Shown one piece after another: positions 41,658 through 50,295 of a stretch of DNA of 64,000 nt. The notes beneath the pieces are model-generated. The model had not been told where the DNA came from and did not search any database. It saw only the letters and a program-made list of their open reading frames with translations. Position 1 is the stretch's first letter; every line of letters begins with the position of its first letter. The position numbers were made by a program, and so were the translations under genes. Source of the stretch: CAXXOK01 sp963663285 (lineage in GTDB: Bacteria > Bacillota > Clostridia > Christensenellales > Aristaeellaceae); NCBI GenBank assembly GCA_963663285.2, contig CAXXNI010000002.1, positions 372,001 to 436,000 of the forward strand, read 5' to 3'.

Positions 41658-42317
41658 TTACTCTTCGCCAATAGCCGCTACGGCTGCATGAAAGTTGTCC
41701 ATTGTGTAGACATACCAAATGGGTTGCTCTTTACCTTCCAGATCGTTGCAAAGTTGCTCAAACTCGTTTTCAGTCACTTCTTTTCCGCCGATGGTGTATT
41801 GAAAGTGATAATCCGCATCAACATGCTTCCAGCAAACGTCCTCTGTTTCCATGGTTTCACCAGCAAAATGAACCCGGTACCAACCATAATCATCAGCGCC
41901 GTTGGAGCCGTGTATTTCTCCGGCAATTGTTATGCGTTCCATCGCCCGGTAAACAAATGGAAAGCCGTAAACCTGACCGTTTTCATAACGCAGCAGTTCA
42001 AAACCGAAGTACTCGGAAAGCTGCAATAGTATTTCCGGGTTGCCATCCCGATCCAGATCGATTACGCTGAACGCCTCATAGGTAAGCGGAATACTGAATG
42101 GATAGCCGTACCATTCCGATATGGTATCGGATATCGTTGCTTCCCTGACAGTTCCGTTATAAATGTCGCATTGCAAATAATTTTGCGCGCCGGATAAAAC
42201 GGCTTCGTAACGATTCATAATATCAGAAGCGGAAGCAGCACAAGCAGTCATAGGCATGATATTAAGAAAAAGCATAAGAAGAACAACGATTATGCGCTGA
42301 TAAAACAGTTTTTTCAT
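41658..42317 (-). CDS. Secreted protein of unknown function
   Basis: 219 residues. Signal peptide MKKLFYQRIIVVLLMLFLNI, cleavage near ACAASA; the Cys is not in a good lipobox. The mature part contains AFSVIDLDRDGNPEILLQLS, an FG-GAP/VCBS-like calcium loop (DLDRDGNPE), then GFELLRYENGQVYGFPFVYR, which together suggest a single beta-propeller-like blade as found in many clostridial secreted proteins that report on a measured value. No enzyme motif is visible. The start is followed directly by the basic/hydrophobic signal, and the gene has its own terminator. Confidence 0.65.
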   Translation of the reverse strand: MKKLFYQRIIVVLLMLFLNIMPMTACAASASDIMNRYEAVLSGAQNYLQCDIYNGTVREATISDTISEWYGYPFSIPLTYEAFSVIDLDRDGNPEILLQLSEYFGFELLRYENGQVYGFPFVYRAMERITIAGEIHGSNGADDYGWYRVHFAGETMETEDVCWKHVDADYHFQYTIGGKEVTENEFEQLCNDLEGKEQPIWYVYTMDNFHAAVAAIGEE

Positions 42318-42596
42318 CTGCTATTCATCGCCTTTCAAATGTACGCGCAGGGGTCACGCCTTTATCGGAACGGCTCAATCTAAGTGCAGTATAATCCAGA
42401 GTGACGGGACAGTCAACGGCAGTAAACGATTCATCCAAATGCGATCAAAGGTTGTGCTGTTAATTTGAAGCAATTTATTACCCGTGAAATGCTACAAGAG
42501 CTGCTTGCCGTTGAGCGGGCGAATAGCACTGAAACAATCTGGTTTCATTGTGAATGCTTGGAAAATCGTCTATACCGCCTTTGCAGTTGCGTAATG
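42318..42596. other. Intergenic region upstream of the secreted protein gene
   Basis: No supported gene. A plus-strand frame beginning at 42465 runs into the minus-strand small membrane protein gene and looks spurious. Confidence 0.5.
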
Positions 42597-42634
42597 AAAC
42601 CAGCACCGGAAGGAAAACCCTTTCCGGTGCTGGT
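42597..42634 (-). terminator. Terminator of the TetR-ABC exporter operon
   Basis: ACCAGCACCGGAA (42599-42611) pairs perfectly with TTCCGGTGCTGGT (42622-42634). The T-run on the minus strand is weak (TTTCATT). Confidence 0.65.
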
Positions 42635-42724
42635 TCTATTGGATTTTTACCTATTCTTCCATATTGCTGGCGGCTTGCATGAGGATAGAATGAGCCTATC
42701 CCGGCCGATACCGCATGGTATGGA

Positions 42725-42940
42725 TTACTGTATAGCAGCTAATACGAAGAATACGATCCCCGCGGCTCCAACAATCCCAGCCATCACCAAAGACAATGTG
42801 ATCGCGGTTTTATCGGTTGTCTTTTTCCCTAACTTCATCTTGACCAACTTAATCAATCCCGGAGATTTTTTCAGCGCCAGCCCGCCAACGACCAGCATGT
42901 AAATGATACACAATAGTCCGCCAAGTGCCCAACCGTTCAT
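42725..42940 (-). CDS. Small two-span membrane protein of the ABC exporter operon
   Basis: 71 residues: hydrophobic WALGGLLCIIYMLVVGGLAL, a basic loop KKSPGLIKLVKMKLGKKTT and a second span SLVMAGIVGAAGIVFFVLAA. ATG 42940 is nine bases behind GGAAGG and preferred to 42946. It follows the second permease by 63 bases on the same strand and precedes the terminator, so it belongs to the exporter operon; it might be an accessory or stability subunit. I recognise no named family. Confidence 0.65.
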   Translation of the reverse strand: MNGWALGGLLCIIYMLVVGGLALKKSPGLIKLVKMKLGKKTTDKTAITLSLVMAGIVGAAGIVFFVLAAIQ

Positions 42941-43003
42941 AACCATACCCCTTCCTTTTGTAACCTATCGCAGTGCCTGTAATCAGGCAGCTGTTACAGT
43001 GCT

Positions 43004-44008
43004 CTATTCTAGCCCTTTGCGGATTCGCGGTGCGGTGTAGGCAAAGACCAGTGCAGCGATGAGAAGTACAATTCCGCTGGTAGCTAACAGCGAAAGCCAT
43101 GTCATCGTACCGTTCAGGATAGCGATATTACCTTTATATATCCAGTAAAACGGCGACCAATACAGTACCCATTGCCAGTTGGCGGATAACAGCTCATATC
43201 CGGCGACAGATGCCGCCAGTGGAAGCATAATCATCTTGGTGGATGCCATGGCGGTCATTACATCGTCGCTGTTCAGCCCTTCCATAAAACCAATCATAAT
43301 ACTGATAAGCGAAGCGATGAGGACGAAAACGAGTAATTGCGCAAAATTCACATTGCCGGCAACCCCCATAATCGCAACCATGGCCATACTGCCTGCCAAT
43401 GAAATGACAATGCCGATCAGGCTTTTCGCGAATATCCATGCCGTGCGGGATATTGGGGTTACATTCATGGCGCTGACGGTATGATCCATCTTTTCATCCA
43501 CAATATTCAGGGAGATCAGCATTCCCGACAGTACGGTCATAAGTAAAATGCCCATATTGGCCCACAGCATTTTAACGGGAGGTACTTTTACGCTAAAATC
43601 CTTGATCACAACAGTAGAATCCGCCACTTGCCTGTTATAGCGATAAAAGGAACTTAACACCTTGGCATAATCGACCAGTTCTTTCGGCTCGTTGCCCTGT
43701 GTTAGTATATAGGGGGTGCCGGAACTGTCCCCAATACCAATGACATCGTCCCGTTTTTGCACTCGGGCTTCCAGTGCGTCGTAATCCGCGACTACCTGCA
43801 CCTTGGCATAGTCCTCCAAATACGTGACCATAGCGGGATTTTCGCCGTCAACCAGCACCAGGCTTACCGTGGTATCCTCAATGCCGGGCGCAAGCACGTT
43901 TACGACGATCGCAAGCAGGATGGGAATCACCATCAGAAGAAGAGATATCGAGGTACGGGTGTTCACCTTAATGTCCCGCCAAAAAATCATTAACATTTTC
44001 TTGAACAT
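43004..44008 (-). CDS. ABC-2 type exporter permease B
   Basis: 334 residues from ATG 44008, six bases behind AGGAGG. Topology is that of ABC-2 permeases: one N-terminal span (SISLLLMVIPILLAIVVNVL), a large extracytoplasmic domain of about 110 residues (DTTVSLVLVDGENPAMVTYL), then five or six C-terminal spans including MGILLMTVLSGMLISLNIVD and IVDEKMDHTVSAMNVTPISR, the conserved cytoplasmic loop. It pairs with permease A ten bases upstream and the ATPase beyond. The substrate is unknown; such heterodimers export drugs, lipids or peptides. Confidence 0.85.
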   Translation of the reverse strand: MFKKMLMIFWRDIKVNTRTSISLLLMVIPILLAIVVNVLAPGIEDTTVSLVLVDGENPAMVTYLEDYAKVQVVADYDALEARVQKRDDVIGIGDSSGTPYILTQGNEPKELVDYAKVLSSFYRYNRQVADSTVVIKDFSVKVPPVKMLWANMGILLMTVLSGMLISLNIVDEKMDHTVSAMNVTPISRTAWIFAKSLIGIVISLAGSMAMVAIMGVAGNVNFAQLLVFVLIASLISIMIGFMEGLNSDDVMTAMASTKMIMLPLAASVAGYELLSANWQWVLYWSPFYWIYKGNIAILNGTMTWLSLLATSGIVLLIAALVFAYTAPRIRKGLE

Positions 44009-44018
44009 GATGAACCTC

Positions 44019-45125
44019 CTATACCGATAGCGTGCGTTGGTAACGAACATTGGACCAGAGCAGCAGCAAAACGCCGGCTGCTAAATACCCAAGCGCGGCC
44101 AACAGAACGAAGTGCATATCGCCCCGGATGATAATTTCCTTGATCCCAAAAAGAATATAATAACTGGGGATGAACTTTATCCAAAGCGGATTCCAGCCGG
44201 GTGTGAAGTGAGCCAGTATAGGCAGGCACATGCCGATCATCAGCAGATACATGACGCCGAATGATTTAACCATATCATCGTAATATCCGGCGACGATGAG
44301 ACCCAACCCTGAAGCGAACAAACCGGATGCAACCAGAAAAGCAATCAAAGCCGCATAATTGATTCTCAGCCCCATGACTGGAACAGTAATCACAAGCGAT
44401 GTGATGATAAGGGTCGTGGTAAGCACCATTACTTTACTAAGCAGGTATTGCCATACCGGGGATGGGGTAATAGCATAGGCTTTAATAACCCCTTCCTTTT
44501 TATCCAGAAAGATATAGGCGGCGATGATAAAAAAGCCCATGAGCGCGCCGTTGAAGGTGAGGAAAACAGGCAGCAGGTTCTCCCGGTCCGTCAGCGTTAT
44601 GCCATTGCTGCCTAAGGTACGCACTTCCATATTATCAGCGGCTTCGTATAGCGCAGCATCATCCGATCCGTGAATGATCATCAGCAGATGCTTTAACCGA
44701 TCGGTTTCATTGCCTTGCAGATAATACGTGTAATGCAGCTCCCCATCGGAAGCATCCATCACGACAGCGGCGCCGATAGCGTGTTTGGTTTTTGCCATCA
44801 ATTCCAAATCCGATTCGGTTTTCAATACATAGATACGCCGGTCGGCTGTTTCATAGAGCCGCGCGGGGATATCCCTGTTATCGGCTTTTAGCGTCACATC
44901 CTCCGGCTGATTATCTAAATCCTCGAAAGAATAGGTGTACAGCGCTTCGGTAAGGATAGATGGAAAATTGAGATACAGGTATTCGTCCTCTTTACTGTTA
45001 AACTGCTCCGGCACGACAAATAACAGGATGAACAGCAGGATAAATGCCATTGCGATTTCGATGTAGAAGTAAAACCCGCGCGAAGCGATGACCAATTCCT
45101 TGACAAAGCTTGACCATAGCTTCAT
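44019..45125 (-). CDS. ABC-2 type exporter permease A
   Basis: 368 residues. The N-terminal span (YIEIAMAFILLFILLFVVPE) is followed by a long extracytoplasmic region of about 170 residues, then a cluster of six spans; the conserved loop FLDKKEGVIKAYAITPSPVW matches the ABC-2 family. It starts directly at the end of the ATPase gene with no gap. The similarity of layout with permease B indicates a duplicated pair forming the exporter pore. Confidence 0.85.
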   Translation of the reverse strand: MKLWSSFVKELVIASRGFYFYIEIAMAFILLFILLFVVPEQFNSKEDEYLYLNFPSILTEALYTYSFEDLDNQPEDVTLKADNRDIPARLYETADRRIYVLKTESDLELMAKTKHAIGAAVVMDASDGELHYTYYLQGNETDRLKHLLMIIHGSDDAALYEAADNMEVRTLGSNGITLTDRENLLPVFLTFNGALMGFFIIAAYIFLDKKEGVIKAYAITPSPVWQYLLSKVMVLTTTLIITSLVITVPVMGLRINYAALIAFLVASGLFASGLGLIVAGYYDDMVKSFGVMYLLMIGMCLPILAHFTPGWNPLWIKFIPSYYILFGIKEIIIRGDMHFVLLAALGYLAAGVLLLLWSNVRYQRTLSV

Positions 45126-45980
45126 TTACATCAGCCCCCTGCCGGTAACCTGGATGAAGATTTCCTCCAGCGTGGCTTCTTTGGTATGCATGGTGACGAT
45201 GTTTTCGCGTTCGATCAACTCGGCGAGCTTCTTTTTATCCGCTTCGTCCACGGTGGAAAAGGTTTGGCTCTGCAACTGGGAATCCTTGCCGTACTCCACT
45301 TCCACAAGGCTTTTGCCGTACTGTAGCTTTAAATGCTTGGGGCTGTCGATCAGCTTAATTTCACCCTCCACAATAAACGCGACACGGTCGCACAGTTCAT
45401 CGGCGATATACATATTGTGGGTCGTCAGGAATACGGTAACGCCTTTCTGGTTCTCCGCGCGAATAATATCTTTAATGTTGGCGGCAATGGCCGGGTCCAG
45501 ACCGGTTGTGGGCTCATCCAAAAACCATAGTTCCGGACGGTTGATCATCGAGCGGGCAAACGTGAGCCGGTGTTTCATCCCTTTGGAAAACGCTTCGGCA
45601 CGAAGGTCTGCTTTGCCTTGTAAGCCAACTAATTTCAGCAGTTCATCCGGGTCGCGGGTTGGCACGTCAAAGAGACTGGCATAAAAACGCAGGTTCTCTC
45701 GCGCCGTCATTTTGCTGTATACGTTGGATTGCTCAAAGGACATGCCAATTTGGTTAAACATTTTCCGTTCCAGTTTTTCCGCATCGTAACCGGCTACGGA
45801 CACATGCCCTTTTTGCAGCTTGAGGAGCCCCGTTAAGATGCCCTGCGTGGTTGATTTGCCCGCGCCGGAGGGGCCTAAAAACCCGAAAACCTCTCCCTTG
45901 GGGATGTCGAAACTGACATCTTTCAGCGCATACACATCGTTATGCGTGTAGGAATGATAGAGCTGCTCCACAGTGATCAT
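45126..45980 (-). CDS. ABC exporter ATP-binding protein
   Basis: 284 residues with one ABC domain: Walker A GFLGPSGAGKSTTQGIL, Q-loop IGMSFEQSNVYSKMTAREN, signature AFSKGMKHRLTFARSMI (normally LSGGM, here FSKGM as in the DrrA-like group), Walker B LWFLDEPTTGLDP and switch His in TTHNMYIADE. A C-terminal extension of about 65 residues (VEVEYGKDSQLQSQTF) ends in the KEATLEEIFIQVTGRG motif of DrrA-type ATPases. GGAGGAG precedes the start. It energises the two ABC-2 permeases downstream; TetR control suggests an inducible efflux role. Confidence 0.9.
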   Translation of the reverse strand: MITVEQLYHSYTHNDVYALKDVSFDIPKGEVFGFLGPSGAGKSTTQGILTGLLKLQKGHVSVAGYDAEKLERKMFNQIGMSFEQSNVYSKMTARENLRFYASLFDVPTRDPDELLKLVGLQGKADLRAEAFSKGMKHRLTFARSMINRPELWFLDEPTTGLDPAIAANIKDIIRAENQKGVTVFLTTHNMYIADELCDRVAFIVEGEIKLIDSPKHLKLQYGKSLVEVEYGKDSQLQSQTFSTVDEADKKKLAELIERENIVTMHTKEATLEEIFIQVTGRGLM

Positions 45981-46003
45981 GGCGACTCCTCCTTACGTAA
46001 CGT

Positions 46004-46633
46004 TTACCGGTAGAAAGCTTTTTTTAATATGCTAACGTAACTTTGCAGTTCTGCTGCAATGGCATCGTAATCTAATGGCACTTCCGGGATAATGGAGAGA
46101 ATGTTTTCTTCCGTATATTTTTCAAGCGTCCAGCGGACGATGTTGATAGCCTTGGGTATACCGGCGGGGTCTTTGAACAGGGTATAATCTACATTACGGT
46201 GATAAACATCCTGATAGATTTCCTCAAAGGATATGCCATAGTCATGGTATAGCGCCGAAACTTCCTGCATACTTCCTACCTTCTTTTCGGCTACGACGTT
46301 CTTGATAAAATCAAACATATGCGGATAACAGCGGTTAATTTCGATTTTTTCCATCGCAATTTGGATAAGCCTGTCAAACAGGTCGGTTTCCGCCCAGTTG
46401 ATCTTTTCGGTAACGGTGCGGTACATCAGGTTGATTGCAAATACAAACAGAGAATCATACAACTCTTTTTTGCTGCCGAAATAGTGAAACAACAACCCTT
46501 TGGATACGCCGGCGCTTTGCACAATATCGTTGGTGGATGCTTTTTCATAAGAAGAAGTGGCAAACACGGCTAGCGCGGCTTTATAGATTCGATCTCTTTT
46601 TTCCGGGTCTATGGTTTTATTGCTCTCTTCCAT
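46004..46633 (-). CDS. TetR family repressor of the ABC exporter operon
   Basis: 209 residues from ATG 46633. The open frame extends to 46699, but that codon lies between the -35 and -10 boxes of the gene's own promoter, so it cannot be transcribed and the downstream ATG must be used, though its ribosome-binding site is weak. HTH: DPEKRDRIYKAALAVFATSS, KASTNDIVQSAGVSKGLLFH, YFGSKKELYDSL. The C-terminal ligand domain is all helical. It is the first gene of the exporter operon and almost certainly represses it through the palindrome over the promoter. Confidence 0.88.
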   Translation of the reverse strand: MEESNKTIDPEKRDRIYKAALAVFATSSYEKASTNDIVQSAGVSKGLLFHYFGSKKELYDSLFVFAINLMYRTVTEKINWAETDLFDRLIQIAMEKIEINRCYPHMFDFIKNVVAEKKVGSMQEVSALYHDYGISFEEIYQDVYHRNVDYTLFKDPAGIPKAINIVRWTLEKYTEENILSIIPEVPLDYDAIAAELQSYVSILKKAFYR

Positions 46634-46686
46634 CCATGCCACAGCTTTCTGGAAAGTCTCATCAATTTCGGTTGTCTGTTGGACAT

Positions 46687-46716
46687 AGTATAACACCATT
46701 GACCAGACTGGTCAAT
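46687..46716 (-). promoter_or_regulatory. Promoter and TetR operator of the exporter operon
   Basis: On the minus strand, TTGACC (46710-46715), 17-base spacer, TATACT (46687-46692). A perfect palindrome ATTGACCAG-A-CTGGTCAAT (46698-46716) covers the -35 box and half of the spacer. Confidence 0.85.
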
Positions 46717-46744
46717 ATGTTTTCGATAATTTTCGAAAATGAAT

Positions 46745-46787
46745 AAGAGCACGGGGAACGCTGCTACTAAGCGTTCCCCGTGCTCTT
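46745..46787 (-). terminator. Terminator after methylglyoxal synthase
   Basis: Perfect 18-bp stem, arms 46745-46762 and 46770-46787 (AGCACGGGGAACGC core), seven-base loop; on the minus strand it is followed by ATTCATTTT. Confidence 0.8.
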
Positions 46788-46865
46788 CCAATGGAATTAC
46801 TAAATATTGATGCGCCGATGTACTGCCGGATCGACATACCGGCAAAGAAAAATGGCGTGCTGGGT

Positions 46866-47333
46866 TTACAGCGTTTTGCTGCGTTCCAAAATGGTATGCC
46901 GGAAGTTGACCACTTCGTGATCATACTCCTGATCCATCAAAGAGGAAGAAATCATAAAATCGGCGGAGGCCCGGTTGGTGGCAATGGGGATGTCGTAAAC
47001 GCCAGCAATACGCAGAAGCGCTTTTACATCCGGATCGTGCGGCTGCGCGCAGAGCGGATCGGAAAAGAAAACCACAAAATCGATAGCGCCTTCTACGATT
47101 TTAGCGCCGATTTGCTGGTCGCCGCCAAGCGGGCCGCTGTTATACGCGCGTACCGGCAGCCCGGTTTTCGCGGTAATCATGGTGGCCGTTGTACCGGTGC
47201 CGCAAAGAAAATGCTTTTGCAGCAGCGCTTTATTCCATTCGCACCATTCTAATAATTCTTTCTTTTTTCCGTCGTGGGCGATCAGCGCAATATTTTTTTG
47301 CTTTCCAATGGTCAGGGTAACAAATTCACTCAT
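46866..47333 (-). CDS. mgsA: Methylglyoxal synthase
   Basis: 155 residues from ATG 47333 behind GGAGG; the longer frame to 47369 would overlap the upstream gene further without a site. Active-site parts are NIALIAHDGKKKELLEWCEW, LCGTGTTATMITAKTGL (phosphate loop), YNSGPLGGDQQIGAKI with the catalytic Asp, FFSDPLCAQPHDPDVKALLR with the catalytic His and PIATNRASADFMI. It converts dihydroxyacetone phosphate to methylglyoxal and phosphate, relieving sugar-phosphate overload. The start lies inside the end of the HPr-like gene (8-bp overlap), so the two are co-translated. Confidence 0.95.
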   Translation of the reverse strand: MSEFVTLTIGKQKNIALIAHDGKKKELLEWCEWNKALLQKHFLCGTGTTATMITAKTGLPVRAYNSGPLGGDQQIGAKIVEGAIDFVVFFSDPLCAQPHDPDVKALLRIAGVYDIPIATNRASADFMISSSLMDQEYDHEVVNFRHTILERSKTL

Positions 47334-47574
47334 GTTCTTTTTCCTCCACATCAACCCGGTACGGCGCAATAGCGGTTAAATTCACAGGGTTGTCGTTATA
47401 AATTTTCAAGTGTAGGGGTTGGGTGAGGTCGAAGCCAAAGATACCCATTAAGGAGCGGGCATCCAGCACATACTGGTCGGATACCAACTCAAAGTCTCCC
47501 TGCAGCGGAACCAAATCCTTAACAAACTGCTGGACCTGCTTTGTGGATGACAGGCGAATCAATACTTCCTTCAT
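47326..47574 (-). CDS. Crh/HPr-like regulatory protein overlapping mgsA
   Basis: 82 residues, start behind AAGGAG. The HPr fold is seen in VLDARSLMGIFGFDLTQPLH, which aligns with AKSIMGVMSL and keeps the Ser46 position of HPr. The His15 segment GLHARPA is replaced by LSSTKQVQQFV, so it cannot carry phosphate in the PTS. This is the property of Bacillus subtilis Crh, which is known to bind and inhibit methylglyoxal synthase. Here the gene overlaps mgsA by eight bases, strongly suggesting that it controls MgsA. Phosphorylation at the Ser by an HPr kinase is inferred, not shown. Confidence 0.75.
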   Translation of the reverse strand: MKEVLIRLSSTKQVQQFVKDLVPLQGDFELVSDQYVLDARSLMGIFGFDLTQPLHLKIYNDNPVNLTAIAPYRVDVEEKEHE

Positions 47575-47879
47575 GTGAACTCCTTTATCCTATCGATAGA
47601 CGCAATGGATACTGGGAATAACAATACATTGATTATACTATACTTTTCCCGGTTTGCGGCGGTAGATTTATGATTTTAAGGCAGAAAATACGCGGCAATA
47701 GAGACAATAACGATATTATGGATTGCCAAAGCATCACTGTGTGAACGGTTTAATTCCTATGTATAAAAACGGCTGCAATGGAGATGTTTTATTTTCATTG
47801 TGAATCGTGGTACAATCAACAAGATAAGCAAACCACGAGAAAACTTAGAGTATGGATATCGCCGATTGGAGGCGTCCTT
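47575..47879. other. Divergent intergenic region between the HPr-like gene and the MFS gene
   Basis: No gene is supported. A possible -10 box TACAAT (47811-47816) lies about 65 bases before the MFS start, but its -35 partner is weak. Confidence 0.4.
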
Positions 47880-49079
47880 GTGGAGAAACCGAAAAACTGG
47901 ATGCTGAAGAACATCATTTTTCTGGGATTGATTAGCTGCTTTGCCGACATTTCCACGGAAATGGTGTATCCGCTGATTCCGCTGTATTTGACAACTGCAT
48001 TTGGCGCAACCCCTGTATTGGTTGGGATTATCGAGGGTATTGCGGAGAGCATTGCCAGCCTGCTCAGGGTATTCAGCGGATATATCAGCGATAAATACAA
48101 CCGTAAAAAACCGCTGGCTTTTTTAGGCTACGCTTCCGGGCTGTTCTACAAGGTTGCGTTGCTTGTGGCGACTTCCTGGGTCGGGATTCTCGGGGCAAGG
48201 GTGATTGACCGTTTTGGGAAAGGCATTCGCACGGCCCCAAGGGATGTCATGGTATCGGATAGCGCTAATGCAAGCCAGATGGGGCATGCCTTTGGCATTC
48301 ATAAAGCGCTTGACATGGCAGGGTCTGCCACTGGGATACTGATTGCTTTCTTTTTGCTTCGCGGGATAGGGGAGAATGCGTATCAAACGGTTTTTGCTGT
48401 GTCAATCATTCCCATGATCTGTGCGTTGGTGATGTTCGCATTTGTGAAGGAAAAGCGTGGGGAACCCGCGCAAAGAAAGCGGGAGTATTTCTGGAAAAAT
48501 ATACGCTTTCTGGATGGTAACCTGAAGCTATACCTTGTCGTGGCCTTCCTGTTCTCGCTGGGCAACTCATCCAACACCTTTTTGTTGCTCAGAGCCAACG
48601 AGATCGGCTTTTCCAGTACGGATGTGATTTTGCTATACTTTATTTATAACATCGTCACTGCAATCTTCGCTATTCCTTTTGGCAAAAGGTCCGACCGGAT
48701 TGGACGCAAAAAAATCCTGATTGCGGGCTATATAACGTTTTCCATTGTCTATGCCGGGTTCGCCTTTGCGAATGCGAAGTGGGTAATCGCAGTAATGTTT
48801 ATCTTGTATGGCCTTTATACCGCTATGGTAACGGGCGTTGAGCGTGCGTTTATTGCGGAGATTGCGCCGCCTGCTTTGAAGGGGACCATGCTTGGCCTGC
48901 ATGCAACGTTGATCGGTGTTGCGCTGCTCCCGGCTAGTATTATCGCCGGGGCGCTGTGGGATACGGTAGGCTCTTTTGCGCCGTTTGCTCTGGGCGCTAT
49001 TCTTTCACTAACGGCGGCCATCTTGCTTGGGGTTTTATTTCAATCAACGAAAAAACAACCGCCGGTATACGAACCGTAA
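47880..49079 (+). CDS. MFS transporter
   Basis: 399 residues, twelve predicted spans. I chose GTG 47880, seven bases behind GGAGG, rather than 47778, because the product then begins MEKPKNWMLKNIIFLGLISC. The major-facilitator motif A is seen as FSGYISDKYNRKKPLAFLG after span two and again as PFGKRSDRIGRKKILIAG in the second half; DRFGKGIRTAPRDVMVSDS is typical of a sub-group of MFS proteins in bacteria and archaea with unknown cargo. No regulator or enzyme is coupled to it. Confidence 0.88.
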   Translation: MEKPKNWMLKNIIFLGLISCFADISTEMVYPLIPLYLTTAFGATPVLVGIIEGIAESIASLLRVFSGYISDKYNRKKPLAFLGYASGLFYKVALLVATSWVGILGARVIDRFGKGIRTAPRDVMVSDSANASQMGHAFGIHKALDMAGSATGILIAFFLLRGIGENAYQTVFAVSIIPMICALVMFAFVKEKRGEPAQRKREYFWKNIRFLDGNLKLYLVVAFLFSLGNSSNTFLLLRANEIGFSSTDVILLYFIYNIVTAIFAIPFGKRSDRIGRKKILIAGYITFSIVYAGFAFANAKWVIAVMFILYGLYTAMVTGVERAFIAEIAPPALKGTMLGLHATLIGVALLPASIIAGALWDTVGSFAPFALGAILSLTAAILLGVLFQSTKKQPPVYEP

Positions 49080-49159
49080 CCGGCAGATGCTTTTTATATC
49101 GTTGTTTTATGCATTGGTTTTACCACAGTTGCTTTAGGTATGGCATTTAAAATGGATGG

Positions 49160-49531
49160 TTATTTACGGGTCGGCACGATTTCCAGCCAGTATCCATCCG
49201 GGTCTTCGATAAAATAAATGCCCATCTTCTTATTATCAAAACAGATGCAGCCCATTTCCTCATGTTTGCGGTGGGCAGCTTTATAATCGTCTGTTTGAAA
49301 CGCCAGGTGGAATTCACACTCGCCAAGATCATACTTTTGCGGATGATCGCGAAGTTCGGTCAATTCCAACTCAAATGCTGATTCTCCATCGCCAACGAAC
49401 ACAATCGTAAAGGATTGATCCTCCGCTACCTTACGGCGTTTTTCAGTCAACCCCAGTGCATCTCGGTAAAAAGCAAGGGTACGCTCCAAATTGCTGACGT
49501 TATAGTTTTCATGGACCATTTTAAATTTCAT
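49160..49531 (-). CDS. Glyoxalase/VOC family protein (lactoylglutathione lyase-like)
   Basis: 123 residues from ATG 49531 behind GGAGG. Two beta-alpha-beta-beta-beta modules with metal ligands at the expected places: His in FKMVHENYNVSNLER, Glu in SAFELELTEL, His in ECEFHLAFQTDDY and Glu in GYWLEIVPTRK. This is the glyoxalase I pattern (HEHE). Methylglyoxal synthase lies 2 kb away, so detoxification of methylglyoxal is plausible, although the thiol cofactor is unknown and the two genes are not in one operon. Confidence 0.82.
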   Translation of the reverse strand: MKFKMVHENYNVSNLERTLAFYRDALGLTEKRRKVAEDQSFTIVFVGDGESAFELELTELRDHPQKYDLGECEFHLAFQTDDYKAAHRKHEEMGCICFDNKKMGIYFIEDPDGYWLEIVPTRK

Positions 49532-49583
49532 AAAACTGCCTCCTCTATTTAACATGGTTCTTAATGGATTATAGCACAAATTG

Positions 49584-49997
49584 TTACCGGGCGGGCAGCT
49601 TGCTTTTTGCTGCCTGTTGCATACGCCAAAGAGTAATATCCGTAATCAAAGCATAATCGATAGGCAAATGCAGCGGAAACTGTATCGTACCTTTAGAAGT
49701 ATGATACCCTTGCAAGCGTTCCGCGAAAACAGACGTTGCTTCGCCGCCGGGGAATATACTGATGTGTTTTTGAAACGCTGCAAAATGAATGATGTTTTCA
49801 CCCTGCCAGAAGGTTGGCATTCGCCAAGATATTCTCTCTTCCGCATTGGGCGCGGCAGCGCGGATCGTTTGCCGGATGGTTTGCAATATAGGCTGCACGG
49901 AAACTGGTTGCATTGCGATATACTTGTCGATATTGCTGGGATCGCCTTCTTTTTGCTTCGTATGGGACGCCGCATGTTTTTCTGGGTTTATAGACAT
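49584..49997 (-). CDS. DUF1801 family protein (iron-chaperone-like)
   Basis: 137 residues, start behind AAAGGAGG. DUF1801 marks: IDKYIAMQPVSVQPILQTIR, AAPNAEERISWRMPTFW, HFAAFQKHISIFPGGEAT and GTIQFPLHLPIDYALITDIT. The fold resembles YdhG/frataxin-like small domains; the name iron chaperone comes from homology only. It is 52 bases upstream of the glyoxalase-like gene on the same strand and they may be co-transcribed. Confidence 0.82.
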   Translation of the reverse strand: MSINPEKHAASHTKQKEGDPSNIDKYIAMQPVSVQPILQTIRQTIRAAAPNAEERISWRMPTFWQGENIIHFAAFQKHISIFPGGEATSVFAERLQGYHTSKGTIQFPLHLPIDYALITDITLWRMQQAAKSKLPAR

Positions 49998-50295
49998 CCG
50001 AATGCCTCCTTTCAGATAGGGATGTAACTATCTGTGTTGGTCGAAAAATACAGCTACATCAACAGGCCATGTCATAAGGGAAAAAATCGGTTGGATGATA
50101 CTGTTATCATACACCCGGCTTTTTCATTTGCCTATACTCTTTTCATGGGATTTACAAACTTACGGGCATATGCTGAATTATTGAGGGGGTTTTGTTGCAG
50201 GCATTGCGGTATTGGATTGGATTTGGTAGGATAGGAGAACCATAGTGGAATACGGATAAGGGTGTAAGTAAGTATTGCAGGAGAGGATGTTGAAT

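Noticed and set aside
42465..42902. Plus-strand 145-codon frame
   Set aside because: It runs through the operon terminator and antisense to the small membrane protein, which has the better site and hydrophobic pattern.
46634..46699. N-terminal extension of TetR to 46699
   Set aside because: The codon at 46699 lies between the -35 and -10 boxes and would not be transcribed from that promoter.
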